This document shows positions 47,379 to 57,074 of a DNA stretch of 64,000 nucleotides, one piece after another. The DNA is taken from contig JASJZC010000001.1 in NCBI GenBank assembly GCA_037178855.1, positions 6,448,001 through 6,512,000 on the forward strand, in the 5' to 3' direction. This stretch comes from Oscheius sp. JU75 (Eukaryota; Nematoda; Chromadorea; Rhabditida; Rhabditidae). Each line of letters starts with the position of its first letter. Within the stretch, counting starts at the first letter, position 1. The position numbers and the translations under genes are program-made. The notes beneath the pieces were generated by a model that saw nothing but the letters and a program-made list of their open reading frames with translations, had not been told where the DNA came from and made no database searches.

Positions 47379-48484
47379 ATGAGTGGCTTCATCAAAGCCG
47401 CTCTCTTACTAGCTTCCCTCTCCACTTTTGCTACTTGGAGCTTTTTGTCGTGGACCTTTCTGGAGATGACAGAGTTCCAAGATAAAGCAGCTGGACTGAT
47501 GCTGGAATTCAAGGTAGCTTGCTTGTTGTTTGTGGCAGAGAGAAGCCCTAGGAAAATGCTGACAAAGCTTGGAATCAAATGATCGAGGAGACGAAGGGAT
47601 TGTCCATTTTGGAGATAACTACTGTCAGAAACAAAAGGTTAGCTCGTGAAAAGTTTAAGTATGATATGGGCGGTTTTAAGGTACATCCAGAGAGACAAAT
47701 CAGGTAGTCGAGTGCTAATCGTTCGGAGAAGACAAATTCAGTCATCCCGAGACTGTATCTGTTGTGAGGAGGAGCATGATCCCTTTGGAATCAACCCAAA
47801 CTGTCCATCTGGGCCTCAAGGAATTCCTGGCCAACCAGGATATGATGGAGGTGTAGTTTGATTCTACTCGACGTAACGAAAATATCAGAACACGGTCTGG
47901 ATGGGGCTGCCGGTAAACGAGGCTACGACGGAAACATGATCAATATCCTTCTTCAAACTGACTGCATCCTGTGCCCTGCCGGGCCACCAGGCATTCGAGG
48001 ACAGGACGGCTTGCCAGGAGTGCAGGGGCCTCCTGGAAATATAGGGGAGTCAGGTTCTCCCGGAAAACAGGGAGATCAAGGCCTTGTTGGCTCGATGGGA
48101 GATGCTGGAGCTGCTGGTCAGCCTGGAGTCCCGGGAATGCCAGGAAGACGAGCTCCTCCCGCAATTAAAGTCACAAATCTACCTGGCCCAGTTGGACCTC
48201 CTGGACCGATAGGACTACCAGGAGAACTGGGGCAGACTGGAGAAACTGGGGTCGATGGACAGACGGGAGAAGAAGGTCCAATTGGACCACCTGGTAGATC
48301 CGGGTTTCCTGGAAATCCTGGAGTGCCTGGAGAGGTAGAGGGCTTGTAACATTCCAGCAGCGAGTTTCAGAATGGATACGACGGAGTTCCGGGTCCGGAC
48401 GCGACATATTGTTCTTGTCCCGAGCGTTCTTTCGGAATGGAAGGAGGCGGTGCCGGTCAGTATCCTGAAGCTCCACGAGGATGA
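47379..48484 (+). CDS. cuticle collagen
   Basis: Six exons: 47379-47513, 47552-47637, 47681-47703, 47752-47850, 47889-48334 and 48371-48484, giving 300 residues, typical for nematode cuticle collagens. The N-terminus has a signal-anchor helix (AALLLASLSTFATW) and a Col-cuticle-N-like helix, ending at the basic RNKR site used for subtilisin-type processing. A CICC cluster follows, then Gly-X-Y blocks separated by short cysteine-bearing breaks, and a C-terminal YCSCPE segment. It would trimerise and be cross-linked by tyrosine and disulfide bonds in the exoskeleton. This gene is the strongest single sign that the DNA is nematode. AATAAA begins 10 nt after the stop. The exon 3/4 acceptor (CATCCCGAG) is the least certain junction. 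Confidence 0.9.
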
Positions 48485-49987
48485 TACTAAACTGAATAAA
48501 TCCTTCTTCCAGTCGTATCTGGACTCCCGCTGGGATGATTGTGACCGCCCTCTATCCAAAAGTAGCCCGTCATTTTCCGCAAAGCTTACTCGGCATCGAT
48601 TCCCGCCAATTCCGTCCATTGTTTATGTCCAGCAGTCCATACATAGGCGGGTGCCATTTGAACTCGTAATCCCTGGATCTGATCGTTTCATTTGCCATTT
48701 ATGGCGCCACAGCATGGCGAGTAATGTGACTCTGTTTGTTCAAGAGGATCTCTCTCTCTCTCTCTCTTGAAACATGTCCAATTTTTTGCTCTGAACGGCA
48801 GTTTCCCGACCACATTAGCCCATGATCGATCATCCTATGTGTCCAGCGCCGTGAGCGATGTCCATCAAAATCGGCAAAGCTCTTGCGTGTATGATTGATC
48901 CTTCTTTCTTTCGTTTAAGTTGTTCCGAAGCCGTTAAGCAGTTCATGGTTCATTGGGAGCGATTAGCGCGAGACCAAATATGAAGGAGAGAGACGTTCTC
49001 CAGTTACCGACTAGAAGAGAGAATCTTTTCAGTCTAATTTGCGTACACATCGCCTCGTTCAACTCGTTCCACTCCAAACTACTCGTTGTAATAAGTGTGT
49101 GTGTGTGCGAGCTGGCTCCCGGGTTGCTGCCAGCTCTATGCCATTTGTCAGACAACACGCACACCTCTCGTCCGTTCGAAACACTAACCGGTCATTTTGT
49201 GGTCAGAAAGGCTGGAACCCGTTCTTTGAATCCACTGGTCCATATTTCTCTCTATTCTGCCAACTATAGCCGTTTTTCCCAGGCTATATGCAAACGAAGG
49301 CGTGGCTATCCGCGCTCATTTCGGCTATTTCCGCTTTCTCATTGATTGCGCTCTCTATCCCACGCCGACTTCCCCATCAATTTCTTAAAACTTCCTCTTC
49401 TATTGTGTCTCTGTCTACACTTTGCTCCAAAAATAGTCTCTCGTTCATAACTAACGACCGAAAGCCTCCAGCCTTCTAATCGGGCGGAAAACGCGATTAT
49501 TAGACTATTTGCCATGCTCTGCTCCTCTGGTTTATGATCAATTTATCGCCTATTCGTTCTCAATGGAGTCATTAACTGGATTTCAATCAAACACGCCGTC
49601 TTTTCTGCAATAACTCCCGTTTACGGCACCGTTTGTTGACTCAGCCATCTGACCACAATGGAGGAAATTTTTCATTGCAACTTGTTTCGTTGTTTACCTT
49701 CTTCTGCACACTTTATCATTAGAAGATTAGAACCTCGAGAGCCATTCTTTTTCCTTTTGCTGCCCACTCGGAAATGACATCGTGAAGTTATTATTCATTA
49801 GGAAATTGTCAATTCCTTACTTTCAAATCAGCCACTAACACTCGTACTTTTTCTGACAAATATTGGCAAAACTATCTCTCAGTATCCTGTCGCAATCATG
49901 TACTCTCCCTCGTCATTGAAAATTTATGTCTTCTGTGGGTACTCTCTCTTCTTAGCCTCTATTCTTATCACAAATCGCTTTCAGTGT
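48485..49987. other. intergenic, no gene seen
   Basis: 1.5 kb, with a CT dinucleotide run near 48750-48768 and a GT run near 49096. Short frames only. It carries the probable promoter of the Nudix gene. Confidence 0.5.
48495..48500 (+). terminator. polyadenylation signal AATAAA of the collagen gene
   Basis: AATAAA starting 10 nt after the stop codon, so the 3' UTR would be very short. Confidence 0.5.
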
Positions 49988-51358
49988 ATGGTGCTCTCAG
50001 AGGAAGAATACATTGCAGAGAGCCGTGACCCAACGCCGGAGCCGACTAATGAAATTATTGAACGAGGCGAGTGAATCTGTTCGGTCGCAGAATGACAAAT
50101 TCTAGGTCTGACCCCAACCCACGGCATTTTGAAGAAGACTAATGAAATTTTCAACGGGGAGAAACAGGAAGATGAGCCTCCGAAACGGGAGCAAAGAGTT
50201 CCGGACATGCAACTGGGACGGTGCAGATATGTCCGACTTCATGACAATGTCAACTATGTGGCAGCCGCTTTGATATTTCGAGGGACAGGAGACGGAACAG
50301 AGATTCTGTTGATACAGGAGGCGAAGAAGAGCTGCTATGGAAAGTGGTATATGCCGGCGGGAAGAGTCGAGGCTGGAGAAACGCTCGAGGTTTGCACTTT
50401 GCTCGAATTTTGATGAAATTCTTGTAGGAGTCAGTCCAAAGAGAGGTACTTGAGGAGACTGGGTACACCTGTAAAGTAATCGAGCTCTTGTCACTCCAAG
50501 TTCAAGGGAGCGGATGGTACAGATATGCCTTCTTTTGCGACATTACGGGTCAGTCAAAGTGTTTTCCATAAAAAGCTTTTCAAGGGGGTGAGCTCAAAAC
50601 AAAAGCTGACGTCGAATCATTGAGTGCAGCCTGGTTTCCGGTCAGGGATGTAATGGCTAGAAAAATGGAGCTACGGTAATTGTTTCTTCCATTTCATTTA
50701 CTGTTCTGTGTCTCCAGAGGAAAGGACTTCCTGAAGCTGGTGGATGAAGCCCTCGCACTACGAAAAAGTTTCAACGAGTCTCTTCCGAGAATAATGCCAG
50801 AAAACTCGAATGTTCAAGGCTTGTTCATTGAGTTCATGATCGTGAGACACAGTCTGGATGCGTCAGTTTCATGGCTTTTACTAGAAAAGATGTAGTTCAG
50901 ATCGAAGACAGAAGTTCTCGTCCACAAGAATATCAAAGACGAGACGATGTTGATGGAACACGAGCAGCCATTCCCTACAGTCGAGTTCGGATTCGAGTAC
51001 TTTTTCGCAATGGTCGTGTCCAAATGCTATAGGGTTTGTCCCCCATCTTTTGTCCCTAAAACGTTTTAGCATCTCCTGGAAGAAGGAGCCAACGTCGTCT
51101 TTGCTCCATCCCACGTCACTCGGGTCAAATGCCATCCAAAACCGATGGAGAGTGTCGCTCACGGAGTCTCTGTTCGTCTCTACTGTGAACACAAGAAAAG
51201 CGCCACCAAGGCTGTCATTCGAAGCCCCAGGTACAGTCTCCTCCCGGCTACTTTACCGCCCGTTCAGATACCACTGGATCACGGTGGGAGACAAGTCGAA
51301 TCGAGAGAGTCTCCACATTGATAAGGGCCAGTACAGGGCCACCTTACACATGCTTTAA
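49988..51358 (+). CDS. Nudix hydrolase, NUDT18/NDX-1 type
   Basis: Eight exons: 49988-50066, 50106-50389, 50428-50548, 50585-50675, 50718-50861, 50901-51033, 51070-51230 and 51268-51358, giving 367 residues. The Nudix box G-x5-E-x7-REV-x-EE-x-GY is intact around residues 112-134 (GRVEAGETLEESVQREVLEE then TGY), and LLIQEAKKSCYGKWYMPAGR precedes it as in NUDT18. NUDT18 cleans oxidised guanine nucleotides (8-oxo-dGDP and related diphosphates). The C-terminal half is the NUDT18-specific extension. Intron 1 must use a GC-AG pair (GAACGAG|GCGAGT) to keep the frame; a GT donor 4 nt later would break it. The start follows CGCTTTCAG by 3 nt. Confidence 0.88.
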
Positions 51359-51496
51359 GCTGTCTTCTCCATGGGTACTTTGCGGTTCTGCTCATCTTTC
51401 GCGAAAAGATCTTTATTTTGTTGCAATTTCCAGTGCTTCAATGAACTTTTTTTGATTCTGTTTAGAAATTTTATTGCTCGTATAAACAAATTTAAA

Positions 51497-52310
51497 TTAC
51501 ATACTTCTTCCATGGTTTTGCTTGTTCAGCTCAGAGATCTGCTGGTGATTTCTATAGTCGGTTTGAATGTGTGAGTAGCCGAGACAGAACTGACATCGTT
51601 GTGCCTTACTTCTGCAGTTGTGAAGTTCGTTGGCTGTAAAAAAACCGCTATTTAAGTTTCAAGGTCAGTCTGGCCACAGCTCACCGCACACATAGTCTCT
51701 TGCTCCTGTAGATCATCTCCCGAACCTCCATACTCAATACTGCAGCAGTTCCTGTCTCGATGTCGTCCATTGTACAACGTGCAAGTGGCCTTGCAGATCA
51801 AGTCGCAACATTGGCAGAACTCGCAAATGTTCTCCGGGAGAAAGATTCTGAACGTGATATGTACGATATTTTTGCGCGAACATTTTGTAGCCACCTCTTG
51901 CCAGTGGAGATTCAAATCTTTTTGGTGGCACACAAACTTCTTCGGTATGCTCTTGGAGCTTGTCTCTAGGACTGGACGACCGTCTTTTTCTGACCGAAGA
52001 AGGTCATTCATCTGTAATGTTTTCTAATTAAAAAACATAATAGATTCACTTGCATCATGAGACCTTTGGGAGGTAGATGTGTCGCCAATAGGCGCCAGCT
52101 GGCTCGAGTTTCAACTTCTCTGAAATCAAGTATAAGGACAGGAGTAGTCAGAAACTGGAGACACGTTCAATTGTCTTTCAACTCACTGAGAATATATTCT
52201 CTTGGCACGTCAGGAGATGCAGGAGGAGAAATTTCATTGATAAGAACAGAAGCCTCGTGTGAGAGTGTTTCTTCTTGACTACCGTCCTTGTCTTCTACAT
52301 CTCTCTCGCA
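51497..52310 (-). CDS. unrecognised cysteine-rich protein, 5' end incomplete
   Basis: Four exons fit: about 52310-52187, 52119-52064, 52011-51726 and 51633-51497. The last junction is decided by phase: the exon-3 donor GGAG|GTTCGG and the acceptor TTTTTTACAG join to a Cys-rich C-terminus. Visible strings are an acidic N-terminus, then LEPAGAYWRHIYLPK, then CEFCQCCDLICKATC, then CRSKAQRCQFCLGYSH. The repeated C-x2-C and C-x2-C-x4-H patterns suggest zinc binding. It is not a nuclear-receptor, Nanos or LIM pattern that I know. Given the context it may be a DNA- or RNA-binding protein, but no function is assigned. No in-frame ATG was found, so the 5' exon is missing from the model. It is transcribed away from the palindrome at 52544-52770. 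Confidence 0.6.
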
Positions 52311-52543
52311 GTCACTATCGATCTCTCCTTCTCCAAAATAGAATCATCTTCATCCTTCTGACCTTGTACTTTTGATTTTCCGGGACCACGATCGCTGTAT
52401 AAGTACGCGCCACGTGTTTATGGCTTTGACGTGTTGTTTTGACGAGCACTTTTTGGAGCGAGTTCATTTCAATGACAGTTGATTTTTTGGTCTCGCCACT
52501 CGGCAGAAATCATTCCGCCCAAAGAAAGCCCTAGCTCGTCATG

Positions 52544-52770
52544 AAACAATCATGAAATGACCACAACACACATGACCTTTAGTGAAATCTTTCGATGAAT
52601 CATTCGAGAAATCATGATTTCAGCCATTTCTATCTATAAATAGAAAAAGCGACCAATTTTAGATTAGAATCTATTTATAGATAGAAATGGCTGAAATCAT
52701 GATTTCTCGAATGATTCATCGAAAGATTTCACTAAAGGTCATGTGTGTTGTGGTCATTTCATGATTGTTT
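52544..52770. repeat. perfect inverted repeat, 101-bp arms, 25-nt loop
   Basis: Left arm 52544-52644 and right arm 52670-52770 are exact reverse complements over all 101 positions, checked base by base. Pairing stops at both ends (g/a outside, a/a inside). The loop is 25 nt. I see no target-site duplication next to the arms and no coding capacity. The element lies between a minus-strand gene and a plus-strand gene that diverge from it. Confidence 0.95.
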
Positions 52771-52822
52771 AAGATAAGACTTATTGTCAGACCAACTGCC
52801 CGTCTATTCAAGCTTCTCCCAT

Positions 52823-53648
52823 ATGCCCTCTCTGTCTACTCAAGCTTCTCACACGGAAGTTCCTAATTCTCTCAGAGTTTTTGGGACTATTTCTGCTATT
52901 TCTATTGGTCTCTGGTCCGTCTATAACTTCTTCGAGGCTATATTTTGGAGCATCCAGGAAAATGGTAAGTAGTGTTGGTATGGCTCAGTTTTAGAATCTG
53001 AAAGTGCTAAAATGTGTTCTCTCAAAAGTGAAATTTTGTGTAAAGCAAAACTTTGTAAGATCTTTTAAAACAGAATATTTTGAATTGACATTTGACTAAC
53101 ACTTGAAACATCTCGGCAATACGTAAAATCGAACCTAGAACCTTTCAGACACCGGTGATCTGACTCTCTCAGCGATGCTATGCCTTCCCATCCTCTGTCT
53201 TTCGTTCATCATGGGATACGCAGTCTACAAAAATAGTCATCTCGCCTATCGAAACGCCTTCTTCGCGAGCTGGGTAAGTCTTTGTCGATCACAAATCACG
53301 TAATTGGTTGGGAAGGCAGAAGTCACGGTGGCGCAAGTTGATGAAACAGAAAGATTTTAGCTAATTCTCGTTCTTCCAATTGTACAGCTCATCATCAGTC
53401 TCAATACGAGATACTACGCAACAGAGGGGACTCTCTACAAGTTCGGTTTCAAGGGTAAGTCAAACAGTAACACTTCTCAAGCGAAGTTTACAGGTAGTGA
53501 TATTCAAACGGCTGCCTTTCTTCTCTGTCTACTGAAGATTGCTCTCTCCGCCATACCCACAGTTACTTTTCACCTTCTTTGGAGACGGACAGTGGAAGAA
53601 CACCGCTTCCGACTTATTAACGAGAAGGTGCTGCCCAGCAATGTATAG
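52823..53648 (+). CDS. four-pass membrane protein, unknown
   Basis: Four exons: 52823-52964, 53149-53273, 53388-53454 and 53494-53648, giving 162 residues. Four hydrophobic segments are visible: VFGTISAISIGLWSVYNFF, LSAMLCLPILCLSFIMGYAV, a shorter FFASWLIISL, and IQTAAFLLCLLKIALSAIPT. Both ends would face the same side. The last exon ends with a basic stretch (WRRTVEEHRFRL). The size and topology resemble small nematode tetraspan families, but I cannot assign one. AATAAA at 53689-53694, then the next gene starts at 53724. Confidence 0.7.
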
Positions 53649-53688
53649 TATAGTCTTTCTCCAAGTAATAATGTATTGTAAGCACCGA

Positions 53689-53694
53689 AATAAA
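53689..53694 (+). terminator. polyadenylation signal between two tandem genes
   Basis: AATAAA 41 nt after the stop of the membrane protein and 30 nt before the next start codon. A CAG lies 18 nt upstream of that start. Confidence 0.45.
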
Positions 53695-53723
53695 AACTAC
53701 AACAATCAGTCGCTTTATCAACG

Positions 53724-54042
53724 ATGAGACTTTTTCTATTCATTATCCTTATCTCTCTTTCTTCTTGCCAAGAAGAGTGGTCAGGACAGGGACGAGTGTT
53801 TTTCACAGGAAGTCCTCCGAAGGAAGGTCCTCATGTTCCGAGTGAGGGAAGCAATTATGAAGTGGGCAGAAAGACTCTGTCCGGGAGAAGAGGGAGGTCT
53901 GTGCATTCCACAGGAAGGACGTCCATGTCCGTCCAGAAGATCTTTGCCCAGCCTGTCTGAACGCAATTATGAAGTGGGCAGAAAGTCTGTTTCCCACGAT
54001 AAACGACCCTCGACAACGACATACTACCTTTCCTTCGTTTGA
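53724..54042 (+). CDS. candidate secreted neuropeptide precursor, 92 residues
   Basis: Exons 53724-53896 and 53937-54042 join across a 40-nt intron (AG|GTCTGT...GTCCAG) with matching phase. The start is a clear signal peptide, MRLFLFIILISLSSC. The mature part holds two copies of NYEVGRK (one per exon, GSNYEVGRK and ERNYEVGRK), each with a Gly followed by two basic residues, the standard signal for C-terminal amidation and prohormone cleavage. Further dibasic sites are GRRGRR and DKR. The two coding copies come from a perfect 23-nt repeat at 53852-53874 and 53963-53985. Without splicing the second copy is out of frame, which supports the intron. No known neuropeptide family ends in NYEV-amide to my knowledge. 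The gene lies 75 bp behind the membrane-protein gene, in operon-like spacing. Confidence 0.6.
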
Positions 54043-54247
54043 ATCTATACTGTAAGCAGACAGTTATGGCTCGTATCTAATGGAAAGGAAGAGTTTTGAG
54101 TAATGGGGACGAAGGAAGTTCGTAGGCGGGTGACCTGTCTCGTAGAACCATGCGGCAGAGGAGATAATTGTCACAAAATGAGCAAATAGCGGCACCCTGT
54201 TGCTTCTCAGCTAATGTCCTAATGTGTCGTTTGTTTTGAATATTTTA

Positions 54248-55888
54248 TTACTGTTGCATTGTCGTACCGACTGACACTTCTTCCGGCTTATAATGTTCCA
54301 CCATCTCATGAAGAAAACTATCCAGTCGTTTCTTCTTGTTCTCCACGGTTGTTTCTGCCAAAACCACTTCAAAAATGGTAGAAAGATCCAAAGGCGCTTT
54401 GCAGAGAACGACGCTGAAGTTGGTGACCCAATGGAGGGAGAGATCGAGGTCTTGTTGGCTCAAATCCCAGACGAACATCACGGTATAACAGTCTCTATTA
54501 TACATCATTCTGTTGATCTTGATAAAGAGAGTCTTCTGGTCGGGTCCGTCTGATTGGATGAGAAAGAAGTCGTAGACACATCCCTGAAATATCCAACTTA
54601 TAAAATTGGAAAGACTTGGCACTTGTCAAGAATTGTCGCGGGTAATACTTGACAAATGTAACTTCTGCCAAGTTTTTCGCTATTTTCTGACAAAAAAACT
54701 TGTCCTTGACAAATGGCGAAAAGAGCATTGTTCGAGTAAAGAGCACTGAAGACTTACAGAGCTGTAGATGCCTCCACTGATCCTTCGCATGACATCGATG
54801 TTTCTCTTCCTATACGAACCGAGATGAACGGCTCCGAGTCTGTGGAACATGCCTCTCTCCATTGATAGATCTTTACTGTGGAATGATGACTGATCGTTGA
54901 AAGTGAAGAGTCCTTCCAGCATGAGAGATGATCCTGCCTTCCAGGCCTGCAACATTCTGATACTACTCATTAATCGATACTACATACTTTCAGGAGCTCC
55001 TCCAAAGTCCGCCAATAGTCTTCTGTGGAGTCAAGTGTTCTTTTGACATCGGAAAGATCCAAGTTGACCCTTTTCTTATTAAGACACAGCTCGTACACTT
55101 CCAGAGGTCCTTGAGGTTCCTCAGTCCAGTGGAGAAAGATCTCTTCTGCAGGTTTCTGAAGATACGTTCACTCTCAAACAATAGATGACATACTTTGAAC
55201 AGCTGTCTCTCAACAGTTCCGAAATTAGGAGCTGAAATGGTCAGCGAATCTAACTTTTTCTCGTCAGTGAATGCTTGAAACTGATCGGAGGTGAGATATC
55301 TTGCAGTGAAGGCGCTGTATTGGATTCCTCGGACAGCCTCCTTGAAGAAATTGACGGCCTCGCCGAACTTGAGCAAAAGTTCTGGAGTCGTATGGTGTTT
55401 GCAGTTCCACTTAAAAGAAGTTTTGGACGAAATGATCTATTGACTTACAATGACCAGATCAGTGAACTGAAATCCGGAAATAGCTGCTCTCAGAAGTGGA
55501 ATGTTCTCTCTTGTCATCTGTAGTTTCAGATTCGTTGTCCACTTCTGGCTGCCATAATCGATACAAGCCCAAACACCGTCCAATTCTTCATCGGCCTGAA
55601 TCAGACTAGATGGTGTGTTGTCTCTCCATATTCACGTTTTTTTGAAAAGAGCAGAGTCTCTTGTAAGAGTCAAGAAGGTAGAGTCTCAGTGGATTCCTCA
55701 GTCTGATTCCAATGGAATGCCGAGCTTTCTCACAGAAGTAGTCGACAGATCGACAACAGCGCCGGATACGAATATATTCGATAGGTTTGTGCTGAAAGTA
55801 CGTTAGTACATCTTTCAAACAAACGACTTACCTTTTGAATGACTTTCAGAAGAAGGCTGTTAGGAAGGGTAGTCAATTGGAAAGTCAT
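54248..55888 (-). CDS. F-box family protein
   Basis: Seven exons (55888-55832, 55791-55636, 55595-55449, 55409-55194, 55155-54988, 54946-54758, 54583-54248) give 422 residues. The split F-box reads TTLPNSLLLKVIQK joined to HKPIEYIRIRRCCRSVDYF. Exon structure and several strings parallel the F-box gene at 45092-46773, so they are paralogues. The stop codon overlaps a minus-strand AATAAA (54244-54249). The C-terminus is Lys/Glu-rich. Expected role: substrate adaptor of an SCF ubiquitin ligase. The exon 4 acceptor (CTTTTAAG) is not a CAG, and the 6/7 intron is longer (174 nt). Confidence 0.8.
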
Positions 55889-57074
55889 GGCCACGAAACT
55901 ACAGCTGACCAAAACAACCTCCTCAGCAAGTGGCTTATCGGGAAAATCGATAGGTCTAGACGCGAAAAGACGCAACAACTCAAATGGATACAATCCAATT
56001 AATCTTTATTGATTAGTCTAAAATGGCTAAATTTTATGATCCACGGGACAGTCAGTGAAGTAATATCTCTCTACTACTAAAGCGCAAATGGTGTCTGTCC
56101 GTGCGTCCGTGAGCACGAAACAATAGCGAACACATTATATTGTCCAGAAGTAGTGTCGTTCGGAAATTGCCCAGAGTAGGTGGCAATTCAACTTTGGGTG
56201 CGCTCTAGAACTTTGATATGGTCGCAGTGAAGCCATTGGTAGTCTTTCGTTACTACGAAGTGCAAACTCGAGACAAAAAGAAGGCCAAGTCGTCGGAGAC
56301 GATTGATAGTGTCTCTAAAGAAAAAATCTAGCATCTAGGCATAATACTAAAAAAATTCTTTGTCTTAGTTTTCTAGTCCTAGCTTTCATGCCAATTACGA
56401 TATTGCTGTTACTCTTCGGGACAAAACTTGATTTTTCAGAACTTTGATGTTCAGCAAAGTTGTAACCCGTATCAATATCTACTATTTTGCAGAACATCAT
56501 ATTGCTCGCAAATTATTTCCTGAGCCTGTACAGAGTTGTTTAGTTTTTGGCGTTCGTGTCTGACGGTGGAGTCTTTCAGTCCACAAATCTAATAAAAGTG
56601 CTACTTGCAGAAATTCTTCGAATTCTGCCTGAAAGGTGAGCTCAATCCGTTTAAGAAACCCTTTAATCCGTTTAAGGTCGAGAATGCTCCCACGGCCATT
56701 TATTGCCAGTCGATTGCTTTTGGAAGCCCTGAGATAATTTGGCCGTCTTCGTACGAGATACCTTAGTTCTACAAAAAAGTGTGATCCCTGTACGAGTCAT
56801 AAAGATCTCTTGAACAGCTGAAACCTATTTTAAGTTCGAGATGCACCAGAGTGATAAGAGCGAGAGTCAGAACTTTGCAGAGTGTCCCGTGACCGAATAG
56901 GTTCCTGTCAAGTGGCTGATAACCTAGCAGGACGAAGCTTTATATTATTTTGATACTGTCAAGAGACTGACTGTACAAAAAGTGCATTAGAATAAGGCTG
57001 TGACTGCACCCTCAAGTTTGTTTTCCCTGTACCAGGTGAAACGTGGAGACGATAAGGCGCTCTTGCCTCATCGA
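55889..57074. other. intergenic with one repeat copy
   Basis: Contains the best-preserved copy of the Helitron-like repeat (56071-56310). Otherwise no coding evidence. Confidence 0.5.
56071..56310 (+). repeat. Helitron-like repeat, about 240 bp
   Basis: Starts TCTCTACTACTAAAGCGC, then the GTGCGTCCGTGAGCACGAA block, the GTGCGCTCTAGAACTTTGAT block, the TTACTACGAAG block and the GTCGGAGACGATTG end. It is the longest single copy of the left module; the other copies are listed at 3772, 11264 and 22630. Confidence 0.6.
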
